A DNA stretch of 64,000 nt from Corynebacterium tapiri (GTDB lineage: Bacteria > Actinomycetota > Actinomycetes > Mycobacteriales > Mycobacteriaceae): positions 62,001 through 126,000 of the forward strand of contig NZ_VDHJ01000007.1 in the NCBI RefSeq assembly GCF_006334925.1, given 5' to 3'. Positions within the stretch are counted from its first letter, which is position 1; each line of letters begins with the position of its first letter. Shown in pieces: positions 32,793 through 40,383 of the stretch. The notes beneath the pieces are model-generated. The model worked only from the letters and a program-made list of their open reading frames with translations, was not told the origin of the DNA and did not search any database. The translations under genes and the position numbers were made by a program.

Positions 32793-34253
32793 ATGACCAA
32801 TGAGCAGAATCTCGCCCAGATCGGCGTCGTTGGACTTGCCGTTATGGGGTCCAATCTGGCACGTAACTTCGCATCCCGCGGCCACACCGTCGCCGTGTAC
32901 AACCGCTCCGCCGGTAAAACCGAGGCCTTCATGGCCGCTTTCGGTGAGACGGGTAACTTCATCTCGTCCGAGACCATTGAGGAGTTTGTTGCTTCTCTCG
33001 AGCGTCCGCGCAAGGCCATCATTATGGTCCAGGCCGGTGCCGCCACCGATGCCGTGATCAACCAGTTGGCCGACGCCATGGAGGAGGGCGACGTCATCAT
33101 TGACGGTGGTAACGCCCTGTTTACTGATACCATCCGCCGCGAAAAGGAGATGGCTCTGCGCGGCCGTCACTTCGTTGGAGCTGGCATCTCGGGCGGCGAG
33201 GAAGGTGCCCTCAACGGCCCCTCGATCATGCCCGGTGGCCCGGTGGAGTCCTGGGAGTCCCTGGGACCGCTGCTGGAGTCGATTGCCGCCAAGGTCGACG
33301 GTGTCCCCTGCGTGACGCACATCGGGCCCGATGGGGCTGGCCACTTTGTCAAGATGGTTCACAACGGCATTGAGTACGCCGACATGCAGGTTATCGGCGA
33401 GGCCTACCAGCTGCTTCGTTTCGGCGCTGGCCTCGAGCCCGCCGAGATCGCCGACATCTTCGCCGAGTGGAACAAGGGCGATCTGGACTCCTACCTCATC
33501 GAGATCACTGCCGAGGTCCTTCGACAGGTGGACGCCGAGACCGGCAAGCCGCTCGTGGACGTCATCCTGGACGCCGCCGGACAGAAGGGCACCGGACGCT
33601 GGACGGTGAAGGAGGCCCTGGACCTGGGCATCCCCACCACCGGCATCGGCGAAGCTGTCTTCGCCCGCGCACTGTCTTCCTCTCTGGACCAGCGTGCCGC
33701 CGCTCAGGGCAATCTGCCGACCGGCGCACTGAAGACCTTCGAGGACCTGGGCATCAGCCGCGAGGAGTTCATCGAGGACGTCCGCCGCGCGCTGTACGCC
33801 TCCAAGCTGGTCGCCTACGCCCAGGGCTTCGACGAGATCCAGGCCGGCTCCGCCGAGCACGACTGGGACGTCGACCCGCGCGATCTGGCCACCATCTGGC
33901 GTGGCGGCTGCATCATCCGCGCGAAGTTCCTCAACCGCATCCGCGAGGCCTACGACGCCAACCCTGAGCTGCCGTCGCTGCTGCTCGACCCGTACTTCAA
34001 CGGCGAGCTCAAGGACCTCATCGACTCCTGGCGTCGCATCGTGATCGTTGCCACCCAGCTTGGTCTGCCGGCTCCGGTGTTTACTTCTTCGCTGGCGTAC
34101 TACGACTCCTTGCGTGCCGAGCGTCTGCCCGCCGCCATCATCCAGGGCCAGCGCGACTTCTTCGGTGCTCACACCTACCGCCGCATCGACAAAGAAGGCT
34201 CCTTCCACACGCTGTGGTCCGCGGACCGCTCTGAAATCGCGGTCGAGAGCTAA
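32793..34253 (+). CDS. gnd: 6-phosphogluconate dehydrogenase (decarboxylating)
   Basis: Gnd makes ribulose-5-phosphate, CO2 and NADPH in the oxidative pentose phosphate pathway. The 486-residue dimeric form shows IGVVGLAVMGSNLARNF at the NADP site, the substrate-binding GAGISGGEEGA, the catalytic KMVHNGIEYADMQ and the helical C-terminal domain ending near residue 480. In-frame sequence upstream to 32730 is excluded, because a -10 hexamer sits between. The coding strand has a strong third-position GC bias typical of a highly expressed gene. Confidence 0.96.
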   Translation: MTNEQNLAQIGVVGLAVMGSNLARNFASRGHTVAVYNRSAGKTEAFMAAFGETGNFISSETIEEFVASLERPRKAIIMVQAGAATDAVINQLADAMEEGDVIIDGGNALFTDTIRREKEMALRGRHFVGAGISGGEEGALNGPSIMPGGPVESWESLGPLLESIAAKVDGVPCVTHIGPDGAGHFVKMVHNGIEYADMQVIGEAYQLLRFGAGLEPAEIADIFAEWNKGDLDSYLIEITAEVLRQVDAETGKPLVDVILDAAGQKGTGRWTVKEALDLGIPTTGIGEAVFARALSSSLDQRAAAQGNLPTGALKTFEDLGISREEFIEDVRRALYASKLVAYAQGFDEIQAGSAEHDWDVDPRDLATIWRGGCIIRAKFLNRIREAYDANPELPSLLLDPYFNGELKDLIDSWRRIVIVATQLGLPAPVFTSSLAYYDSLRAERLPAAIIQGQRDFFGAHTYRRIDKEGSFHTLWSADRSEIAVES

Positions 34254-34275
34254 GTCTTTTTCGCTTTTCGACGCT

Positions 34276-34325
34276 CCCCCGCACACCAGTCGCCCATTAT
34301 GCGCGGCAGGATTGCGGGGGTTTGT
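34276..34325 (+). terminator. Possible terminator after gnd
   Basis: CCCCCGCA (34276-34283) pairs with TGCGGGGG (34313-34320) and is followed by TTTGTGTT. The 29-base loop makes it weaker than the other terminators in the window. Confidence 0.45.
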
Positions 34326-34336
34326 GTTGTGCCCGC

Positions 34337-34342
34337 TAGGGT
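34337..34342 (+). promoter_or_regulatory. -10 hexamer TAGGGT of the DEAD-box gene
   Basis: TAGGGT ends seven bases before the ATG at 34350, which supports that start over the upstream ATG at 34299. Confidence 0.45.
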
Positions 34343-34349
34343 TGAGGCA

Positions 34350-35678
34350 ATGACAACCTTCGCTGATCTCGGCCTGCCCGTACCCATCACTCAGGTACTC
34401 ACGAAGCAAGGGATCATCGAGCCCTTCCCTATCCAGGCCGCCGCCATCCCCGATGCACTGGTCGGGCGCGACGTACTCGGCCGCGGCCCGACAGGTTCCG
34501 GCAAGACCTTCACCTTCGGTCTGCCCATGCTTGCGCGCCTCACCGGCCGAGGCCTGTCTCGCCCGGGCCACCCCCGCGGGCTCATCCTCACTCCCACCCG
34601 CGAGCTCGCTAGCCAGATCCGCGAGCGCCTGGAAGATCCAGCCGCCGCAGTGGGCTTGCGCGTCATTGAGGTGGTCGGTGGCGTCAACATCAATCACCAC
34701 CTGCGGGCTCTAACCCAGTCCGTTGACCTACTCGTGGCCACCCCAGGCCGTGCACAGGATCTGATCAACCAGAAGAAGCTGCACCTCGACGAGGTGTGCA
34801 TTACCGCACTTGATGAGGCCGACCAGATGGCCGACATGGGCTTCTTGCCGCAGGTCCGCAAGCTGCTTGATCTCACCCCGCGCGACGGACAGCGCCTTCT
34901 GTTTTCTGCCACCTTGGATGGCGAGGTCAACAAGCTCGTTGAGCGATACCTGACTAATCCGCGCACGCATTCCACCGCGCCCGCCCAGGCTGCGGTCGAC
35001 ACCATGACCCACAAGCGCCTGCTGGTCGGAACGCGTGAAAGCAAAAACGAGGTTGTGGCCCGGATCGCGGCCCGGGAGGGTAAGACGATCATGTTCATGC
35101 GTACTAAGCATGGAGTTGATCGGCAGGTTAAAAAGCTGCGTCGCATCGGCATTGACGCCCACGGCCTCCACGGTGACAAGTCCCAGGGGGCTCGCACTCG
35201 CGCGATCTCCGGGTTCCATGACGGAAGCATCCCTGTCCTGGTAGCCACCGACATCGCTGCTCGTGGCATCGACGTCCACGATGTCTCTCTGGTGGTGCAC
35301 GTCGACCCGCCCGCAGAGCACAAGGCCTATCTCCACCGCGCCGGGCGAACCGCACGCGCCGGCACCGCAGGAATGGTGGTCACCCTAGTCATGGACGAGC
35401 AGACCAAAGAGGTGGAGACGCTCATGCGCAAAGCCGGGGTGTCCGCTGACGAGGTCCGCGTCGATGCCGATTCGCCCGTCTTGGCCAAGCTCACAGGTGC
35501 GCGAAAGTTCGCTGGTGCTCCCCTGCCCCCTCCGGTACAGCAGCAGGCAAAGAACGCTGCGAAGGGTTCTGCTCAGCACGCTGGCGGCAGGCAGTCAGAT
35601 AAGAAGCCTGGACAGCGACCGCAGCGACCACGTCGCAAAAAGAAGCAAGAGCCGATCGCACGCCGTCGTCGAGGCTAA
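34350..35678 (+). CDS. DEAD-box RNA helicase
   Basis: A 442-residue ATP-dependent RNA helicase, probably acting in ribosome assembly or RNA decay. All core motifs are present: the Q motif region PFPIQAAAIP, motif I GPTGSGKT, motif Ia PTRELASQ, motif II DEAD, motif III SAT, and the motif VI region HRAGRTARAG. The C-terminal 60 residues are basic and low-complexity (QRPQRPRRKKKQEP), a typical RNA-binding tail. RhlE or DeaD naming cannot be settled by eye. The following gene starts three bases after the stop. Confidence 0.92.
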   Translation: MTTFADLGLPVPITQVLTKQGIIEPFPIQAAAIPDALVGRDVLGRGPTGSGKTFTFGLPMLARLTGRGLSRPGHPRGLILTPTRELASQIRERLEDPAAAVGLRVIEVVGGVNINHHLRALTQSVDLLVATPGRAQDLINQKKLHLDEVCITALDEADQMADMGFLPQVRKLLDLTPRDGQRLLFSATLDGEVNKLVERYLTNPRTHSTAPAQAAVDTMTHKRLLVGTRESKNEVVARIAAREGKTIMFMRTKHGVDRQVKKLRRIGIDAHGLHGDKSQGARTRAISGFHDGSIPVLVATDIAARGIDVHDVSLVVHVDPPAEHKAYLHRAGRTARAGTAGMVVTLVMDEQTKEVETLMRKAGVSADEVRVDADSPVLAKLTGARKFAGAPLPPPVQQQAKNAAKGSAQHAGGRQSDKKPGQRPQRPRRKKKQEPIARRRRG

Positions 35679-35681
35679 CCA

Positions 35682-36557
35682 ATGCAGCTCACGCAGGTTC
35701 TCCCCTATTCGGAATGGAGCCAACGCGCCCAGCGGCATTACGCCGCGGCAGAAGAGCGCACGCAGAGCCATCTCCAGCGACGCTCCCACGGCCAAAAACA
35801 CCCAGTGTTCGACTTTCTTTTTGAGTACTACCCCTTCCGGCCCGCACATCTCAAGCGCTGGCACCCCGGGGCAGGGATTGGGCTTCTCGACGCCCCAGTT
35901 GACCATTTTCCCCGCGGCTATCTTTGCCAGGACGGTGTGACGTATTTCGATGTCCCCGCCTTTGTGGAACGCCAACGAGGATTGATCGATTACGTCGTCC
36001 ATTTGCAAAAGTCCACCGAAGCCAACCCGGCGTCGTTCGATTGCTTCGGCCTGCACGAGTGGGCCATGGTGTATCGAACAGACCGCCCGCGTCATGACCT
36101 GCCCCTCCGGCTCTCCGCAGAGGAGACCAACAAAGTCGTAGAAACCCATCGCATTAAGTGCACCCACTACGACGCCTTCCGATTCTTCACCCCTGCTGCC
36201 CGCCCGCTTAACCTCACCATCCTGGAACGCGAGGACCAGCCCCGCTTCGACCAAGCCGGGTGCATTCACGCCACGATGGATTTGTATAAATGGGCCGCCA
36301 AGTTGGCTCCTCTGGTCGGCAGCGAGCTCATGCTCGAGGCCTTCGACCTAGCTACTCGCGCCCGCATCATCGATATGGAGGCTTCACCATACGATTGTCG
36401 CTCGCTTGGGCTGGGAGTCATTGCCATAGAAACTCCAGACGGCAAGGCGGAGTACGTCGCGCAGCAGCGCAGTCTGGCGGAATCAGGACGAGCACTGCGC
36501 ACGCGGCTTGTCCGCAGCGTCGAGCGCGTCCTGAAAGACTACGATGAGGACATTTAG
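35682..36557 (+). CDS. Conserved actinobacterial protein of unknown function
   Basis: A 291-residue soluble protein. Homologues are often labelled 3-methyladenine DNA glycosylase in actinobacterial annotations, but I see neither a helix-hairpin-helix/GPD motif nor the AAG-type catalytic pattern. Conserved-looking stretches are QKHPVFDFLFEYYPFRPAHLKRWHPG (in two parts), GLHEWAMVYR and KCTHYDAFRFFTPAARPLN, with several His, Asp and Cys residues that could form a metal or cofactor site. It is tightly linked to the DEAD-box helicase. Function left open. Confidence 0.75.
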   Translation: MQLTQVLPYSEWSQRAQRHYAAAEERTQSHLQRRSHGQKHPVFDFLFEYYPFRPAHLKRWHPGAGIGLLDAPVDHFPRGYLCQDGVTYFDVPAFVERQRGLIDYVVHLQKSTEANPASFDCFGLHEWAMVYRTDRPRHDLPLRLSAEETNKVVETHRIKCTHYDAFRFFTPAARPLNLTILEREDQPRFDQAGCIHATMDLYKWAAKLAPLVGSELMLEAFDLATRARIIDMEASPYDCRSLGLGVIAIETPDGKAEYVAQQRSLAESGRALRTRLVRSVERVLKDYDEDI

Positions 36558-36592
36558 TCCTTTCTCGATCAACGCGGTAGGAGAACGTATCT

Positions 36593-37687
36593 ATGGGACG
36601 CCATTCCCGCCCGGAAGAGCTTGCCTCTAGCAGTGCTCGGAAACCAGTCGGCCTGATCCTGGCGATCATCGCACTCCTGACAATCGTGGTCTTATTGTTG
36701 TGGTGGTTTCTCCGAGATTCGGGCACGCCCGAGCCGGCCTCCCCGACCACGTCCTCCGCATCGGCCTCTAGCAGTGCATCTGCCCAGGCCGATGAGTGCG
36801 CGTTGATCCCGGTTGCCGCCACGGATGGCAGTACCTCCTCAGAGGTGGCTGGCATCCTCTCGGCTTCCGGCGGTTGCAACCGGGTGGAAGCAGTAGATTC
36901 AGTCTCAGATGCCGTTGTGCTGATTGCGCCTGAGGGCGAGGACATCAGTGCCCAGCTCGACGAGCATTCCTTGGCTGCACAGGCAAGTCCCCAGCCGGTC
37001 GCGAACGTTGATGGAAAGACTCTTGTCGCGCACGTGTTGCAGCCGCATGGAGGCGTCGGTCCCGCCCAGACTGAGGCCGCTGAAAAGGTGGTCAGTTCAG
37101 CTGCCGAAAACTACCAAGAGAGCCCGGCTACGCAGACTGAGTCTCAGTCGCCACAGCTTGCTCCAGCAGATACGTTGTTCCTGCTTGATACCTCAACCGC
37201 TATGCAATCGGCTAAGGACGCCGCTGCGCAGGGCATTGGCGATGCAGCTACTCATCTCACTCAGCAAGGTAAGCAGGTAGCCCTGTGGAACTACTCGTCT
37301 CCCTTGAACCCAGGCGTAACTGAGGGTTTCCGCGTCAATATCGGCTTTAGCACCGACGGTGGAGCTATCGGAAAGTCAGCGAATCTGCTGGGAATTGGTG
37401 GCCAACCACTTACTCGCGAAGCGGTGGCTGCAGCTGTAGCCAACGCTGCCGATCGCTCTCGTGCTACGGGCCAGCCGGCTCACGTCGTGTTGATCACCTC
37501 GGGCACCAGCGACCAAGGCAACATCGAGGCCGTGCGCCAGCAGCTTGCTGACTCCGCAGTTGAGCTCGCCATCGTGCATGTCGGTGATCAACCAGCAGAC
37601 CAGGAATTGGCCTCGGTCGCTACTACCACCACACATGCGAACCCCTCCGACTTGCCGCAAGCCATTGCACAGACCAGTGGTGTTTAG
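36593..37687 (+). CDS. Membrane-anchored protein with a degenerate VWA-like domain
   Basis: The 364-residue protein has a short cytosolic start, one membrane helix (about residues 19-42, VGLILAIIALLTIVVLLLWW), a Ser/Ala/Thr-rich linker (about 48-68) and an extracytoplasmic part. From about residue 195 it looks like a von Willebrand A fold: DTLFLLDTSTAM, later HVVLITSGTSDQG and LAIVHVGDQ. The MIDAS motif DxSxS reads DTSTA, so its last Ser is missing. Two cysteines around residues 66-98 could form a disulfide. The SD TAGGAGAA precedes the ATG. Function unknown. Confidence 0.72.
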   Translation: MGRHSRPEELASSSARKPVGLILAIIALLTIVVLLLWWFLRDSGTPEPASPTTSSASASSSASAQADECALIPVAATDGSTSSEVAGILSASGGCNRVEAVDSVSDAVVLIAPEGEDISAQLDEHSLAAQASPQPVANVDGKTLVAHVLQPHGGVGPAQTEAAEKVVSSAAENYQESPATQTESQSPQLAPADTLFLLDTSTAMQSAKDAAAQGIGDAATHLTQQGKQVALWNYSSPLNPGVTEGFRVNIGFSTDGGAIGKSANLLGIGGQPLTREAVAAAVANAADRSRATGQPAHVVLITSGTSDQGNIEAVRQQLADSAVELAIVHVGDQPADQELASVATTTTHANPSDLPQAIAQTSGV

Positions 37688-37699
37688 TCGATGAAGGCA

Positions 37700-37740
37700 A
37701 AGCTCCCCTTCCCGAGAACGGGCAAGGGGAGCTTAATTCT
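37700..37740. terminator. Terminator between the VWA-like gene and a MerR gene
   Basis: AAGCTCCCCTT (37700-37710) and AAGGGGAGCTT (37724-37734) form an 11-base stem with a 13-base loop, followed by AATTCTT. It serves two convergent genes. Confidence 0.85.
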
Positions 37741-37742
37741 TA

Positions 37743-38294
37743 CTAGGAGCTCTTGCGTGCGCGACGGGCAGCCAGCTCATCGATGCCGATGACTGCGTCG
37801 TCCAGGTCTACGCGCTCCGACGGGAACGACGCGATGGTGCCCGAGAGTTCCTTCACAATGCCCGGTACAGCAATTCCGAACACGCCCTGGCCGCCACCGA
37901 GCAGGTCAATAACCTCGTCTGCGGAACGGCACTCGTACACGGTGGTGCCGTCGGATACCAGGGTGATCTCGGCAATGTCGTTCACACCCCGGTCGCGCAG
38001 ACGATCAACGGCCAAGCGGATGTTCTGCAGGGAGATGCCCGTATCCAGCAGACGCTTGACAATCTTGAGCACCAGAATGTCGCGGAAGGAATAAAGACGC
38101 TGGGAGCCAGAGCCACGGGCGTTCCGAATCGACGGCTTAACCAGATCAGTACGCGCCCAGTAGTCGAGCTGACGGTAGGTGATCCCCGCTACCTGGCATG
38201 CAATGGGCACTCGGTAGCCGACTTCATCGCCCGGGCCGACGTCGAAAAGCGATTCCTGGACGTAGGCGCCGTTGAGGGTGTTGTGCTCGATCAC
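37743..38294 (-). CDS. MerR-family regulator
   Basis: A 183-residue regulator with an N-terminal winged helix (about residues 28-95): VPIACQVAGITYRQLDYWARTDLVKPS followed by YSFRDILVLKIVKRLLDTGISLQNIR. The C-terminal part has a ligand- or partner-binding look (ITLVSDGTTVYECRSADEVIDLL) and no conserved cysteine pair, so it is not a metal sensor of the classic MerR type. The GTG at 38294 has an SD (GGAG); the longer frame to 38351 lacks one. In C. glutamicum the same gene follows the DUF151 gene downstream of ftsR and odhI. Confidence 0.85.
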   Translation of the reverse strand: MIEHNTLNGAYVQESLFDVGPGDEVGYRVPIACQVAGITYRQLDYWARTDLVKPSIRNARGSGSQRLYSFRDILVLKIVKRLLDTGISLQNIRLAVDRLRDRGVNDIAEITLVSDGTTVYECRSADEVIDLLGGGQGVFGIAVPGIVKELSGTIASFPSERVDLDDAVIGIDELAARRARKSS

Positions 38295-38423
38295 GTAATT
38301 ACTCCGTTGGGGTTTAGGTCCACAGATGCGTCTGTAGCACGTATCTGCCATTAAAAGGCAAGGTTAGACGCTCGTCAATACATCTCGGTCCGACACGCCG
38401 AACCCTCAACCTCAACTTTAAGT

Positions 38424-39020
38424 TTAGGAACGATTTTCCCGTTTGTCACCCTCTGCCCCAGGGCCTTCATCTGAATCATTGGCCTCAGAAGAATCATTGC
38501 TATCAACTTCAAGGTCAAAGTCCAGGTGACGCAAGATTTCATCGACCTCACCAGACGGGCTGGAGGGCTCCGAGTCCTCGCCAAAACGGAAGCCCAAGTA
38601 CTCCTCCAGCTCATCGTCATTGAGCTTGAGGAAGGCCTGACTCAAAGCCTCCTCGTCAGCCATCACTTCTCGCTTCATCAGCTGCGCAAGGATCAAGACA
38701 TCGCTTGGCCGAGCATCGATCACCTGCGATGACCCGAGAGTGATCTCCCCTATGTAAACACCTTCAAAGTAGCTGGTCAGCGCGAGTTGCCGGACGCCTC
38801 CTTCGACATGCTCCAGAGTCTCCGCTAAGAGATCGTAAGTGTTGGGGCGACGCTGCGTATCGACGTCCTCGTCATCCTCTATCCTGCGCTCAAGCTCATC
38901 GGCATCGTGCGCAGATACCCAAATGGGCAGTATCCGAGCTTCTTCGCGCCACAGCAAGAGTGCGCAATGAAAAGGCTCGGGCCCGATGCGCTGAATCCCG
39001 GCAAGTTCCAGCTCGATCAT
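38424..39020 (-). CDS. DUF151 (bifunctional nuclease) family protein
   Basis: The 198-residue protein carries the DUF151/BFN domain in its first 135 residues: CALLLWREEARILPIWVSAHDADELE and the conserved ARPSDVLILAQLM. Plant and some bacterial members have reported DNase/RNase activity, but it is unproven here. The last 60 residues are acidic and low-complexity (SNDSSEANDSDEGPGAEGD). The ATG overlaps the ftsR stop by four bases (ATGA), so it is translated together with ftsR. Confidence 0.88.
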   Translation of the reverse strand: MIELELAGIQRIGPEPFHCALLLWREEARILPIWVSAHDADELERRIEDDEDVDTQRRPNTYDLLAETLEHVEGGVRQLALTSYFEGVYIGEITLGSSQVIDARPSDVLILAQLMKREVMADEEALSQAFLKLNDDELEEYLGFRFGEDSEPSSPSGEVDEILRHLDFDLEVDSNDSSEANDSDEGPGAEGDKRENRS

Positions 39021-39745
39021 GAGGACTGCACATCCGCACGTACTGCAGCCTTCACCAACACTGAATGCAGGTTGATGACCAAGGACGTCAGGTGAGCCGC
39101 GCTCTCCTCAGCTGCCTGCTTGGCGTCCGCGCTGCGTCCATGCCCGGACTGTGCACCTGCTGCGCTGGTGATAACGTCCGCCTGGCGCTGCGCAGCGGTC
39201 TTGACACGCTTGAGGTGGGAAACGCTCAACCCCGACTCGTGAAGCTTGTGGGCCGCTGATGCGGAAGCAACGTCGTCGGCGGTAAAAAATCCGGAGGCAT
39301 CGGGCGTGATGATTCCAGCCTTGACCAACTCGGCCAGGAAAGTCTCCTCGCACTGCGCCTGAGCGGCTAGATCTGCTGCAGTCACGCGGGTTTGCTGAAC
39401 AGCCAAGGAAACCGGACTTGATGCAGCCGCCTGAGCTGCCGGGGTCATCACTGCTGCGACGTGCCCCGCATCCATGGCGTCGAGCTGCTCTCGGATCACC
39501 TTCAACGGCAGGTAATTGTCCCGCTGTGTAGTCAAGATGAAACGCAGGCGCTCTACATCGTCATCGGTGAAACGACGGTATCCGGAAGCGGTCCGCTGAG
39601 GGGTGATCAGGCCTTCTGATTCCAAGAAGCGAATCTTAGAAACGGTGACCTCAGGAAACTCTTCCCGGACACGTTCCAAGACCACACCAATGGACATCGT
39701 CTTCTTAGTCTGGCGGGAAGCCTGCGGTTTACGGAGTGCGTTCAC
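39017..39745 (-). CDS. ftsR: MerR-type regulator FtsR
   Basis: FtsR in C. glutamicum activates ftsZ and affects growth and division. The protein has a MerR winged helix (about residues 18-85): MSIGVVLERVREEFPEVTVSKIRFLESEGLI, then GYRRFTDDDVERLRFI, followed by a helical region. The start is uncertain: TTG at 39751, GTG at 39745 (given here, 242 residues) and ATG at 39697 are in frame, and no strong SD decides. It lies between odhI and the DUF151 gene, as in C. glutamicum, and overlaps the latter by four bases. Confidence 0.88.
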   Translation of the reverse strand: MNALRKPQASRQTKKTMSIGVVLERVREEFPEVTVSKIRFLESEGLITPQRTASGYRRFTDDDVERLRFILTTQRDNYLPLKVIREQLDAMDAGHVAAVMTPAAQAAASSPVSLAVQQTRVTAADLAAQAQCEETFLAELVKAGIITPDASGFFTADDVASASAAHKLHESGLSVSHLKRVKTAAQRQADVITSAAGAQSGHGRSADAKQAAEESAAHLTSLVINLHSVLVKAAVRADVQSS

Positions 39746-39887
39746 AGTCAAAGAGATTTCTTACTACCGAGGAATTGGGTACATAAAAGTGCAACCACGA
39801 ATACGGAGCACGGACCCGATAGCGATTCTCATGCCGAAAAGCTACCGGTTCCGCCCTACTGTTCGTGGCCGGACCGGGCGATAGTTC

Positions 39888-40313
39888 TTACTTATCGCCG
39901 AGGATGAAAACCAGGCGGAACTTGCCGATCTGGATCTCGTCGCCGTTGGACAAGACCTGAGCGTTGCGTGGCTCCCGGTTGACGTAGGTTCCGTTCAGAG
40001 ATCCCACATCTACGACCTCGAAGTCGCCCTCGCTCATGCGGAACTCAGCGTGGCGACGCGACACCGTCACGTCATCCAGGAAGATGTCGGACTCCGGGTG
40101 GCGACCCGCCGAGGTGGAGGTCTGGTCGAGAAGGAAACGTGCCCCAGCATTGGGTCCACGCTTAACCACCAGGAGAGCCTGCCCGCTCGGCACGCCTTCA
40201 GCACTGTCGGCTGGAGCGGCAGCTGCCTGGGACTCCATTTCCTTCAGCAGATCCGAGCGGAAGACCGAGGTGGTCTCGATCTGAGCCTCCGGGGTGCCCG
40301 TGTTCTCACTCAT
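39888..40313 (-). CDS. odhI: OdhI, FHA-domain regulator of 2-oxoglutarate dehydrogenase
   Basis: Unphosphorylated OdhI binds the OdhA subunit and inhibits 2-oxoglutarate dehydrogenase; phosphorylation by PknG (T14) or PknA/B/L (T15) releases it, steering carbon between the TCA cycle and glutamate. The 141-residue protein has the phosphosite ETTSVF at residues 13-18 and the FHA domain at about 45-138 with SAGRHPESDIFL, DVTVSRRHAEF and VGSLNGTYVN. Both threonines are present. A strong SD (GGAGG) precedes the ATG. Confidence 0.96.
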   Translation of the reverse strand: MSENTGTPEAQIETTSVFRSDLLKEMESQAAAAPADSAEGVPSGQALLVVKRGPNAGARFLLDQTSTSAGRHPESDIFLDDVTVSRRHAEFRMSEGDFEVVDVGSLNGTYVNREPRNAQVLSNGDEIQIGKFRLVFILGDK

Positions 40314-40346
40314 TATTTACCTCCGAGTGGTTTCGATTTATTGGTA

Positions 40347-40352
40347 ATCATA
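40347..40352 (-). promoter_or_regulatory. -10 hexamer TATGAT of odhI
   Basis: On the minus strand TATGAT lies about 33 bases upstream of the odhI ATG, after the secA2 stop codon. It gives a short leader with the SD, so odhI is likely to have its own promoter. Confidence 0.4.
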
Positions 40353-40383
40353 CTAGCGCGACGATGCTCATGCCCCGTCACTA

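Noticed and set aside
32736-34700. A 654-codon open frame on the minus strand opposite gnd and the DEAD-box helicase
   Set aside because: It is an antisense shadow caused by the strong third-position GC of gnd. Its translation is low-complexity in Gly, Asp, Val and Leu, matches no family, and it covers two clear genes.
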